From Cellvibrio sp. UBA7671 (GTDB lineage: Bacteria > Pseudomonadota > Gammaproteobacteria > Pseudomonadales > Cellvibrionaceae), in assembly GCA_002483145.1 (NCBI GenBank), contig DLHJ01000003.1:124001-188000 (forward strand): 64,000 bases of DNA, read 5' to 3'. This document shows, piece after piece, positions 44,169-52,204 of the stretch (position 1 is the first letter of the stretch; every line of letters starts with the position of its first letter). Made by a program: the position numbers and the translations under genes. The notes beneath the pieces were generated by a model. The model made no database searches. It was not told where the DNA came from and worked only from the letters and a program-made list of their open reading frames with translations.

Positions 44169-45233
44169 TTAGCTTACCGAAAGTTTAAAAATCGTGCGAG
44201 TTTTATATTCCTCACCCGGACGCAAGACTATCGACGGAAATTGCGACTGGTTAATGGAGTCCGGTGCATGCTGCGGCTCCAAACAAAAGCCAGTGCGTTT
44301 TTGGTAGGTAATACCTTTGCCGGTTAATGTGCCATCTAAAAAGTTGCCGGAATAGAATTGCACGCCCGGCTCTTCAGTGAATACTTCCAGTGCGCGACCT
44401 GAAGTTGCTTCTTCAACACGCGCAGCCAAGGTTAATTCTTTGTAAGTTTTTTGATTGATCAGAAAATTGTGATCGTAACCAAAACCGTTTTTAATTTGTT
44501 CGTGCCCGGTATTAATTAATTCGCCGATAGGACGCGGGTTGCGGAAATCAAATGGAGTATTAGCAACTGGCATAGGTGCGCCAACGGGGATTTGAACTTC
44601 ATTTACCGCGTTAATATGGTCGGCAAATATTTGCATTTTGTGATTAAGGATATCGCCCTTGCCCGCAAGATTGAAATAGGTGTGCTGGGTTAGATTTACT
44701 GGTGTAGCCTTATCGGTAGTGGCGAAATAATCCACGATGATTTCGTCATCATGCGTGAATTGATAAGTGACAGTTACATCCAGATTACCGGGAAAACCCT
44801 GATCGCCATCTTCACTCAACAAATGTAATTTCAAAATGGGACCATTTGCATCGTCTGCGGTAATTGCGCTCCAGACTTTTTTATCAAAACCAATTGGCCC
44901 GCCGTGCAAATTATTGCTGCCATTATTCGCGGTCAGTAAATAGGTTTCACCATTCAATGTGAATTGTGCATTGGCGATACGGTTGCCAACACGGCCAATG
45001 AGTGCACCAAAATAGGGGCCGATATCCAGATAGGGTTCGAGGGTATCAAAACCCAAGACCACATCGGCAAGCGCGCCGTTTTTATCGCGCATATGCCACT
45101 CGGTGATGATGCCGCCGAGGTTAATAATTTTTACGCTGCTACCGCGTTTATTGGTCAAGGTATATTCATTTACTACTTCACCGGCAGCTGTGGTGCCGAA
45201 TGGTTTTTGGGTAATTGCCGTGGTGGTTGTCAT
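44169..45233 (-). CDS. Aldose 1-epimerase (galactose mutarotase family)
   Basis: 354 residues from the ATG at 45233; a TTG 27 bases upstream is less likely (GAGAGT precedes the ATG). Beta-supersandwich fold with NRIANAQFTLNGE, catalytic His in VNLTQHTYFNLAG, YDHNFLIN and catalytic Glu in GFCLEPQHAPDS with RPGEEY near the end. Interconverts alpha and beta anomers of aldoses such as L-arabinose or galactose. No signal peptide, so cytoplasmic. It follows a GH43 arabinofuranosidase gene by 44 bases, consistent with handling arabinose released by the locus. Confidence 0.93.
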   Translation of the reverse strand: MTTTTAITQKPFGTTAAGEVVNEYTLTNKRGSSVKIINLGGIITEWHMRDKNGALADVVLGFDTLEPYLDIGPYFGALIGRVGNRIANAQFTLNGETYLLTANNGSNNLHGGPIGFDKKVWSAITADDANGPILKLHLLSEDGDQGFPGNLDVTVTYQFTHDDEIIVDYFATTDKATPVNLTQHTYFNLAGKGDILNHKMQIFADHINAVNEVQIPVGAPMPVANTPFDFRNPRPIGELINTGHEQIKNGFGYDHNFLINQKTYKELTLAARVEEATSGRALEVFTEEPGVQFYSGNFLDGTLTGKGITYQKRTGFCLEPQHAPDSINQSQFPSIVLRPGEEYKTRTIFKLSVS

Positions 45234-45277
45234 TAACAATAGACTCTCAGATTTTTTCAATTTGATAATTAATGGGA

Positions 45278-46321
45278 TTATTCGGTGTCCGGTTTATTCT
45301 GCCCAAAATCCGGAAAACCTTCGTTCGTCCAGCCGAGGCGGCGAATATAAGTATGTCGATTGGGATCGGTAAGCGGAGTGCCCTGCAGTTCTAAATAATC
45401 GCGTGCATGATATACCATAATGTCGGTTTGACCATCATCCGCCAGGGTAAAACTATTGTGGCCGGGCCCGTAACGATGCAGGGATTCATTGGTGGTAAAC
45501 ACCGGTTCCGGCAACTTATGCCAGGAGGATGCCGCGAGCAAATCGCTATCGGCGTCTGCCCACAGTAATCCCATCGCATAGCGGTGATCAGTGGCGCTCG
45601 CAGAATAACTGATAAAAATTTTACCGTTGCGCACAATCACCGCTGCACCTTCATTGACTTTATAGCCCTGGATTTCCCAGTCCAATTGCGGGCGGGAAAT
45701 TTCAGTTTCCACTTCGCCGACTTGCGTAGGTGAAATTAATTTGGCGATGTACAGCGCCGAATTTAATTTTTCCTCTGGATCTTTTTGCGCCCACACCAGA
45801 TAGCGCTGGCCTTTATGTTCAAAACTGGTAGCGTCGAGCGCAAAGGAATCGCGCGCGGTTTTTACGCGGCCTAATTCTTTCCACTCGCCTATTAATGGAT
45901 CAACCGATTCATTGGCCAATACATACATGCGGATCAACCAGGGTTTTTCGGCATCGCCCGCGGCAAAATAGATGTACCAAGCGTTGTTAAAATAATGTAA
46001 TTCCGGTGCCCAGATATTTGCGCCCATCGCGCCTGTGTTGCGTTTACGCCAAACGGTTTTGGTCGCTGCGGTTTTTAAATCCGCGAGTGAATCAGCAGCG
46101 CGCAATTCAATGCGGTCAAACTCCGGCGCGGTGGCAATAAAGTAATAGCGCCCCTCAGGTGTGCGATGGATAAACGGATCAGCCCGTTGTGCCACCAAAG
46201 GCTCCGCAACGGACAACTGAGCCGCTGGCGGTGGGAGTTCGCACACAGGCGTACATGACATCAACAATCCACTTACTAATCCAATCGCGGACAAGGCCGC
46301 TACACTCAACACAGACTTCAT
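45278..46321 (-). CDS. GH43 exo-alpha-L-arabinofuranosidase lipoprotein (GH43_26-like)
   Basis: 347 residues, lipobox LMSC (Cys23). Single GH43 propeller: base Asp in AQRADPFIHR, FALDATSFEH (second Asp), acid Glu in GYKVNEGAAVIV, and metal His in YGPGHNSFTL. The pattern follows exo-acting GH43_26 enzymes that release arabinose from alpha-1,5-arabino-oligosaccharides, as does the longer protein at 36632. No binding module. First gene of a unit with the epimerase; GAGGTAAT precedes the ATG. Divergent from arbA over 122 bases, so the two likely share a regulatory region. Confidence 0.9.
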   Translation of the reverse strand: MKSVLSVAALSAIGLVSGLLMSCTPVCELPPPAAQLSVAEPLVAQRADPFIHRTPEGRYYFIATAPEFDRIELRAADSLADLKTAATKTVWRKRNTGAMGANIWAPELHYFNNAWYIYFAAGDAEKPWLIRMYVLANESVDPLIGEWKELGRVKTARDSFALDATSFEHKGQRYLVWAQKDPEEKLNSALYIAKLISPTQVGEVETEISRPQLDWEIQGYKVNEGAAVIVRNGKIFISYSASATDHRYAMGLLWADADSDLLAASSWHKLPEPVFTTNESLHRYGPGHNSFTLADDGQTDIMVYHARDYLELQGTPLTDPNRHTYIRRLGWTNEGFPDFGQNKPDTE

Positions 46322-46443
46322 GGGATTACCTCGGCTACGCGTATCAACCTGGCCTGACCGGCTTTACACGGGTTAACTATTATTCTCAATAGATTAATAT
46401 TATATTACATATTCTAAGAATTAGACCAATACGAGAGAGACTT

Positions 46444-47493
46444 ATGCAATCAACCCAGCCCGCTACCCCTTCCCTAAACCAGCGCTTAGCCAGATTTCTT
46501 GGTGTTGCCGCCCTAATGATCACAGCGCCTTTCACGAACGCCAAACAAGTCGATGTACATGACCCGGTTATGGCGCGCGAAGGCGATACCTGGTACCTAT
46601 TCAGCACCGGCCCAGGTATCACCATTTACAGCTCCAAGGATCGTGTGAATTGGAAGCTGTCAGATCGCGCCTTTGCCACTGAACCTACCTGGGCAAAATC
46701 CGTAGCACCCAGTTTTAACGGCCACCTTTGGGCGCCCGATATTATCCAGCGCAACAACCAGTTTTATTTGTATTACTCGGTTTCCGCCTTCGGTAAAAAT
46801 ACCTCGGCGATTGGCGTAACCGTTAATAAAACCTTAAATCCCAAATCGCCGGATTATCGCTGGGAAGATAAAGGCATAGTGATTCAATCGGTGCCCAATC
46901 GCGATATGTGGAATGCAATCGACCCCGCCGTAATTGTGGATGAACAAGGCGCCGCCTGGATGAGCTTTGGCTCTTTCTGGAGCGGGCTGAAAATATTCAA
47001 GCTCAATGATGATTGGACACGTCCTGCCGAACCACAAGAATGGCACAGCATTGCCAAACGCGATCAGGTGCCCGCAAGTGCCAGCAGCAATGCGGGTCCC
47101 GGAGAAATTGAGGCGCCATTTATTTTCAAAAAAGGTGATTACTATTATTTGTTTGCGTCATGGGGACTCTGTTGCAAAGGTGCGAACTCTACTTATTATT
47201 TAGTGGTCGGTAGATCCAAAAATGCGATTGGCCCTTATTTGGATAAAACCGGTAAAGACATGAATGACGGCGGTGGCAGCTTATTAATCAACGGTAATAA
47301 AAACTGGGTTGGCCTTGGCCACAACGGGGCTTATAGCTGGGATGGCAAAGATTATTTAGTGCTGCACGCCTATGAAACCGCAGACAACTATTTGCAGAAA
47401 CTCAAAATACTGAATATCAGCTGGGATAAAGAAAGCTGGCCAATTGTAGACGAAGAAGAGTTGGATTTATATAAAAGCAAACGGTTGAAATAA
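46444..47493 (+). CDS. arbA: Endo-alpha-1,5-L-arabinanase (Arb43A orthologue, GH43)
   Basis: 349 residues with an N-terminal signal peptide (about 1-33, ends TNAK). Long runs match Cellvibrio japonicus Arb43A (WYLFSTGPGITIYSSKDRVN, YYSVSAFGKNTSAIGVTVNK, YYLFASWGLCC). The catalytic residues fall at D40 (VHDP, base), D160 (NAIDPA) and E223 (EIEAPF, acid), two more than D38, D158 and E221 of the C. japonicus enzyme. That enzyme hydrolyses linear alpha-1,5-arabinan, releasing mainly arabinotriose. The only arabinan gene of the locus on the plus strand; divergent from the GH43_26 gene. Confidence 0.95.
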   Translation: MQSTQPATPSLNQRLARFLGVAALMITAPFTNAKQVDVHDPVMAREGDTWYLFSTGPGITIYSSKDRVNWKLSDRAFATEPTWAKSVAPSFNGHLWAPDIIQRNNQFYLYYSVSAFGKNTSAIGVTVNKTLNPKSPDYRWEDKGIVIQSVPNRDMWNAIDPAVIVDEQGAAWMSFGSFWSGLKIFKLNDDWTRPAEPQEWHSIAKRDQVPASASSNAGPGEIEAPFIFKKGDYYYLFASWGLCCKGANSTYYLVVGRSKNAIGPYLDKTGKDMNDGGGSLLINGNKNWVGLGHNGAYSWDGKDYLVLHAYETADNYLQKLKILNISWDKESWPIVDEEELDLYKSKRLK

Positions 47494-47511
47494 TCTCAGT
47501 AAAATTTATTA

Positions 47512-47535
47512 CCGCACTTAACGGAATAAGTGCGG
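47512..47535. terminator. Hairpin after arbA, possible terminator
   Basis: CCGCACTTA / TAAGTGCGG, 9-bp perfect stem with a 6-base loop, 18 bases after the arbA stop. There is no T run directly after it on the plus strand, so termination would be weak or Rho-assisted. Confidence 0.4.
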
Positions 47536-47698
47536 AAGATCACAAAAAAATACAAAATTATTTTTTCATAACTTTTTGATCATAAGCATTTCAGTTTATG
47601 AACATTAACTCTTTGTTTAAAAAACACATTGGGGCTAGGCTGTAACTACACATGGTAAACACCCCTGTAGGGAATGTGGTTTTTAACGGAGGTATATG

Positions 47699-47944
47699 AT
47701 GACCAGAGAAGATATTTTACGTGAAGAGCAAGGCGAGACCGCGCGTGAACTGGCTGAGTTATTGCGGCTTGGACAAGAGATGGGGCGGCGTTTAAGTAAC
47801 GAAACTCACGGCGAAATGTACGATGAAGTGCGGATGCTTATTTCATTACTCCATCAAACCCGCGCGCAAGCCGATTTAATTGATGCAAAATTAAATTCCG
47901 CCGACCCGGTGGCAGATCTTATGGCACGACGCCAACAACACTAA
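47699..47944 (+). CDS. Small hypothetical helical protein
   Basis: 81 residues from the second of two adjacent ATGs (GGAGG is 6 bases upstream of it). Strongly charged and helix-forming, no Cys, no membrane segment; REDILREEQGETARELAELL and ISLLHQTRAQADLIDAKL suggest coiled coil. Not recognised. It lies about 200 bases after arbA with its own spacing and so may be a separate unit. Confidence 0.65.
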   Translation: MTREDILREEQGETARELAELLRLGQEMGRRLSNETHGEMYDEVRMLISLLHQTRAQADLIDAKLNSADPVADLMARRQQH

Positions 47945-48019
47945 AAACCATAATCAAACTCACTTGCAGCATTATCGCTTCGCGAGGCAGGTAAGTATTG
48001 GCAAGGGGGATTAGGCAAC

Positions 48020-50437
48020 TTATTCCCGCAGCAACCTCACACCGTAAACTCCACCGGCGATCGAACCGGTTTCGGCAACAAATTTCAGGGTATATTTACC
48101 CTTGGCACTTTTTACCAATTTCGCTGGAATTGCATAATCCACCGTAAAAAAATCCTGGCTATTAGCCTGCGAACGTACCTTGGCGATAACAACATCGTTC
48201 AGCCAGATTTCAAAACGGCGACCGCTATCGATTCCCGCATAGGTAATCCGCAGTGTTTTTGCTTCCTGCTGTTTATCATTTAATTCGTAACTAAACCAGG
48301 CGCGCGCGTGGCGCCAGTGGCGACCCTTGTAAATTCCTGTTTCGCTTTGCTCACCTTTATAAAAATGATCGGATTCAGGTTGTTGTTCGCCCGGGGCGAC
48401 CTGATCAATCGTTTTTGCCTGCAATGTGAGGCGCGCTTGTTCATCGGCAGCGGCCTTAGCGCGCGACTTTTCCAAATTTGCTGCTGTGGTGTAGGGCCAA
48501 TAAATCGCATAGCGTGATTCATGCAGCCGGAAGAAGGGGATTAATTCAATCTGCTGTAAATTCTGGCCATTGATTAAACCCGATGCGTTAAAGGTGAGCG
48601 GCTTACCTGCCACAGGTTTTAATTGTTGGATAAACTCGCGGCTATTACCCAATAAAAAGGGAGCAGCTTCCAAAGGGCACATTTTCCCTTGGGCGATGTG
48701 CCCCATGCGCGAATCGTCGGCAAAATAATTCAATTGCTCATTGGCAAAGGGTTGGGTTTTAGCGGCAAGTACAATTGGCCCATGCAGTATCGCGTAGTAG
48801 TTGGAACCATCGGGCATTTTTTCCAACTCGGTGTGCATCGGCAGGGTCAACTCAACTGTGTCGCCTTTTTTCCAGCGGCGTTCCAGTGCGATATAGTCAC
48901 CTGGCAGTTGCGTTACATCGGCTTTTTTACCATTAATACGCAATTCTAATTTACCTTGCTCGACCCAATTAGGGTAACGCAAATGCAAACTAAAGCGCGC
49001 TGATTTATCTATTACGATTTGTGTCGCTGCCTCATCGGGAAAGAGTGTTGTTTGTGTCAGGCTTATGCCCTGCTCCTTCCATTCCATTTGCGATGGGATA
49101 AATAAATTGACGAATACATCCGGGTCTTTTTTAGGTCTTTTATCGCGCGCATAAATAAATTCGGCGTATTTTGAGTGGCTCTCCAACCCCGACCCCACAC
49201 AACACCACATACCATCGTGCACTTGCGAATAAACGCGATAGTGATTGGGGCGCATAGGGGTAAAATACACAAAGCCGCCGGTAGTGGGATTTTGTGAACC
49301 TAAAATATGGTTGTAGAGTGCGCGCTCGTAATAATCTACATACTTAAGCTGCGATGAATTTTTAAGGCCCGATGCTTGATTGTCGAACGACTGGTTGCCA
49401 GAAGAAAGGTACAACAACTCGGTTAGTTTGAGCATATTGTAGGTATTGCAAGTTTCAGGCCCTTCAACCTCATTGACCATCGGCGAGAAATCTTGCGTAT
49501 CGTGAAAATGCTCCTTTACGCTGTTTCCACCAATGGCAACAGTGCGCTTGTCGATTACCGTTTGCCAAAAAAATTCCGCTGCACGCTTCCACTCAGGGTT
49601 ATTAGTCGCATCGGCATAGCGTTTAAAACCGATCACCTTGGGAATTTGGGTGTTGGCATGCAAGCCGGTTAAATGGTCATGCGATTTTTCCAACGGTTGT
49701 AAAATCGCTTGATGGGAAAATGCTTGTGCAAGGGCGAGGTATTTTTTATCGCCAGTAATTTCCGCTACATCGACAAATATTTCATTCATACCGCCATGCT
49801 CGGTGCGCAGCATGGCTTGCATCTGCTCAGGCGATAATGTTTTGGTTAATTCGATTGTCCAATCGGATAATTTCACCAACATTTTTTTTGCATCGACGCT
49901 ATTCGCATAGATATAAGCATCGCGCAGGCCGGCGTATATTTTATGCAGGTTGTACCAGGGCACCCAGCGCTCATTGGTAGAGAAGTTATCCGCGCGGATA
50001 TCCCCCTTCGCAATTTCGCTCCACATTTTGTTACTGGCGGGAATACCACCAATATAACCGGAACCTATTTTGTCCTGACATTTCTTTAATTCGGCGATGA
50101 CATAATCCAAACGTTCCAATACAGCTTTATCACGTGTAGAGGCATACATCAGCGCAAGCGCGGAAACATAATGACCACCCATATGGCCATCCAATCCGGT
50201 CGATTCCCAGTTGCCGTAAGTTTCTTTAAAAGGCAACCCTGCCTCGCGGCGAAATGGCGCAAGCAATTTTTCAACATCCAATGCCATCAAGTAATTTTTA
50301 TTAGTGTTTTGCGCATGTAGGAATGGACTTTCCAATAACTGCACATCGCGCAATGGCACAAGCTCCAGCGAGAAAACCGGAGCTATGTAAATACTGAAAC
50401 CTAGCGCAATTACGCGACATGCATTAAGTAGATTCAT
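48020..50437 (-). CDS. Beta-L-arabinofuranosidase (GH146/GH127-like, DUF1680)
   Basis: 805 residues from the ATG at 50437 (AGGAAC 8 bases upstream; ATG 30 bases earlier lacks one). Signal peptide about 1-25 (IAPVFS). (alpha/alpha)6 barrel (about 30-430) with the catalytic zinc/cysteine set: Glu and Cys in EVEGPETCNTYNMLK and the adjacent Cys pair in GMWCCVGSGLESHSKY, where one Cys is the nucleophile in this clan. Beta-sandwich domains follow, the last (about 660-805) a galactose-binding-like fold. Such enzymes remove beta-linked arabinofuranose caps from pectic arabinan. Follows the GH43-ricin gene by 108 bases, with a hairpin in between. Confidence 0.9.
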   Translation of the reverse strand: MNLLNACRVIALGFSIYIAPVFSLELVPLRDVQLLESPFLHAQNTNKNYLMALDVEKLLAPFRREAGLPFKETYGNWESTGLDGHMGGHYVSALALMYASTRDKAVLERLDYVIAELKKCQDKIGSGYIGGIPASNKMWSEIAKGDIRADNFSTNERWVPWYNLHKIYAGLRDAYIYANSVDAKKMLVKLSDWTIELTKTLSPEQMQAMLRTEHGGMNEIFVDVAEITGDKKYLALAQAFSHQAILQPLEKSHDHLTGLHANTQIPKVIGFKRYADATNNPEWKRAAEFFWQTVIDKRTVAIGGNSVKEHFHDTQDFSPMVNEVEGPETCNTYNMLKLTELLYLSSGNQSFDNQASGLKNSSQLKYVDYYERALYNHILGSQNPTTGGFVYFTPMRPNHYRVYSQVHDGMWCCVGSGLESHSKYAEFIYARDKRPKKDPDVFVNLFIPSQMEWKEQGISLTQTTLFPDEAATQIVIDKSARFSLHLRYPNWVEQGKLELRINGKKADVTQLPGDYIALERRWKKGDTVELTLPMHTELEKMPDGSNYYAILHGPIVLAAKTQPFANEQLNYFADDSRMGHIAQGKMCPLEAAPFLLGNSREFIQQLKPVAGKPLTFNASGLINGQNLQQIELIPFFRLHESRYAIYWPYTTAANLEKSRAKAAADEQARLTLQAKTIDQVAPGEQQPESDHFYKGEQSETGIYKGRHWRHARAWFSYELNDKQQEAKTLRITYAGIDSGRRFEIWLNDVVIAKVRSQANSQDFFTVDYAIPAKLVKSAKGKYTLKFVAETGSIAGGVYGVRLLRE

Positions 50438-50454
50438 TATAAAGTTCCTGAAAA

Positions 50455-50480
50455 ATATTCCCACCAATAGGTGGGAATAT
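50455..50480 (-). terminator. Intergenic hairpin with short T run before the GH146 gene
   Basis: ATATTCCCACC / GGTGGGAATAT, perfect 11-bp stem with a 4-base loop; on the minus strand it is followed by TTTTC and then the ribosome site of the GH146 gene. May attenuate or stabilise mRNA rather than end it. Confidence 0.6.
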
Positions 50481-50545
50481 AATGCTTATCGTTATTTCTG
50501 ACACAGGATTAACGTAACTTTTCAACGAGTGAAGCCCTGTTAAAA

Positions 50546-52024
50546 TTACTGCGCCTGCAAAGTAAACATTTGATTGGTGCTGTTCGCCACACATTGCCAT
50601 TGATACAGATTGGCACCATCCGCTGTAGATGCACCCGCAATATCCAAACATTTTTCACTGTTGCGATTGATAATTCGATAACGGCCGGAACCCGCAGACT
50701 GGAAACGGAATTGTTGATTGTGGCCGCCAGCATATGTCCACAACATCAGGTTAGCGCCATCAGCAGTTGAGAATGAATTTACATCGAAAGCTTTGTCGCT
50801 TGCATTGGCAGGCGAGATGCGGTGCCACACATCATCAACACGCGTAACAATAAATTTCTGGCAGCTGTTATTGATCCAGCTCCACTGGCGCATATTGGTA
50901 CCGTTAGCCACCGCACAATTTTCTACGTCCAACGATTTTCCACTGTGCGCAGGAGTAATACGATAGGTACCGCTAATGCGCGCATTACCATCGCTTTTTA
51001 TTGAAAAGTTGCGATTGAATACCGGCCAACCATTGGCGAAAGTCATTTGCAATAAATCCAAACGTGCAGGCCAACCATTTGCAGTGCTGCCATCGTAGTA
51101 ATGGATCGATGCGAGATGCTGGCCATTGTTATAGAAATAACCAAAGTGGCCTGGGCCGATATAATTACCATCGGACATTAATAGTGTGCTGCCGCCGTAA
51201 TTCCATAAACTTTTACCATTTTTATCCAAAAACGGACCCGTTGGACTGGTGGAGCGGCCAGTGACTATGTAGTAATTGCTTTGATTGCCCAGACAGCATT
51301 CACCCAGATTCACGAACATGTAGTAATAACCGTTGATATATTTTACCTGCGCCGCTTCGTATTCATGCCACGCATAATTATTGCCTACTACCGGGTAACG
51401 GGTGCTATTCATCAGCTTGCCAGTGGCAGGATTAATTTGGCGAACAAAAATTCCTGCATAGTGTGAACCGTAAACCATCCATACATTATTTTGCGCATCG
51501 CGGTATAAACCAGCATCAATCGCATTCACTGGCTGCCCATTGAGAGTGCCCTCATCGACAGTAGACACTATCATGCCCAAATCTTGCCAGTTGGGATTAT
51601 TCAGAGAGCTAGTGACCATAACTCCAATTGCAGAACGCATGCCCGAGGTGGATGAAAATGCGGAGTAATACAAATAAAATTTTCCGTTCATTTCAATCAC
51701 ATCCGGCGCCCAAAAATTTCCATCAAAGCCAGGCACTTTGTTGCTGATCCATGATGGATAGGTATTGGCGGGAATGGGCGATGCGCCACGCTTCCAATTA
51801 ATCAAATCAGTTGAGTAAAGTGCGTTAATGGGGAAATTACTTGCGCCACCACCAGTGCCAAATGTCCAGTAGGTATTGCCATCTTTAATAATGGTCGATG
51901 GATCGTGAATATCGGTAGTGCCGGTGAACGTGATTGCAAATACATTAAAACTAATGGCTAAAATTGCTGCCGCAGAAATTATCGCTGTTGATATATACCT
52001 GAATAAACGAACAACGCTGTACAT
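50546..52024 (-). CDS. Secreted GH43 endo-arabinanase with ricin-type (beta-trefoil) module
   Basis: 492 residues. Signal peptide about 1-30 (ISFNVFA). GH43 propeller (about 32-335): base Asp in TTDIHDPSTIIKDG, APDVIEMNGKFYLYYSA, second Asp in NAIDAGLYRDAQ (the usual Pro is Ala), acid Glu in HEYEAAQVKY, LGECCLGNQSNYYIV, and metal His in YIGPGHFGYF. Similar to the 40769 protein and GH43_5 arabinanases. A ricin B-type module (about 350-492; SGKSLDVENCAVANGTNMRQ, QQFRFQSAGSGRYRI, KCLDIAGAST) should bind polysaccharide. It follows the first TonB receptor, separated by a terminator-like hairpin 38 bases before its ATG. Confidence 0.9.
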   Translation of the reverse strand: MYSVVRLFRYISTAIISAAAILAISFNVFAITFTGTTDIHDPSTIIKDGNTYWTFGTGGGASNFPINALYSTDLINWKRGASPIPANTYPSWISNKVPGFDGNFWAPDVIEMNGKFYLYYSAFSSTSGMRSAIGVMVTSSLNNPNWQDLGMIVSTVDEGTLNGQPVNAIDAGLYRDAQNNVWMVYGSHYAGIFVRQINPATGKLMNSTRYPVVGNNYAWHEYEAAQVKYINGYYYMFVNLGECCLGNQSNYYIVTGRSTSPTGPFLDKNGKSLWNYGGSTLLMSDGNYIGPGHFGYFYNNGQHLASIHYYDGSTANGWPARLDLLQMTFANGWPVFNRNFSIKSDGNARISGTYRITPAHSGKSLDVENCAVANGTNMRQWSWINNSCQKFIVTRVDDVWHRISPANASDKAFDVNSFSTADGANLMLWTYAGGHNQQFRFQSAGSGRYRIINRNSEKCLDIAGASTADGANLYQWQCVANSTNQMFTLQAQ

Positions 52025-52061
52025 AGTGAGACCCTCGGTTATTAATTATTTTTAAAGGCAC

Positions 52062-52115
52062 AAAAAAATGAGTTTCACCATTGCCTGTTGACATCAACAG
52101 CAAGAGTGAAACTCA
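52062..52115 (-). terminator. Intrinsic terminator/attenuator 38 bases before the GH43-ricin gene
   Basis: 10-bp outer stem TGAGTTTCAC / GTGAAACTCA enclosing an inner CTGTTG / CAACAG hairpin, followed on the minus strand by TTTTTTTG. The run ends so near the next ATG that partial read-through from the receptor gene seems intended. Confidence 0.8.
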
Positions 52116-52148
52116 ACGACAAAGGCCAATGATTGACCTTTATGAGTT

Positions 52149-52189
52149 TGTTTAAACACTCAGCAGTAAAACTGCAAAGTGTTTAAACA
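52149..52189 (-). other. Long hairpin directly after the TonB receptor gene
   Basis: TGTTTAAACACT pairs perfectly with AGTGTTTAAACA; an inner GCAG/CTGC pair extends it. No T run follows, so it may protect the receptor mRNA 3' end rather than terminate. It lies 16 bases after the receptor stop. Confidence 0.65.
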
Positions 52190-52204
52190 GAAACGAGATA
52201 AAAA

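Noticed and set aside
46322-46443. Search for the TATTTGTCTTATAA box between the divergent arbA and GH43 genes
   Set aside because: Only weak partial matches (TTCTTAGAAT) were found, so I do not list a site there.
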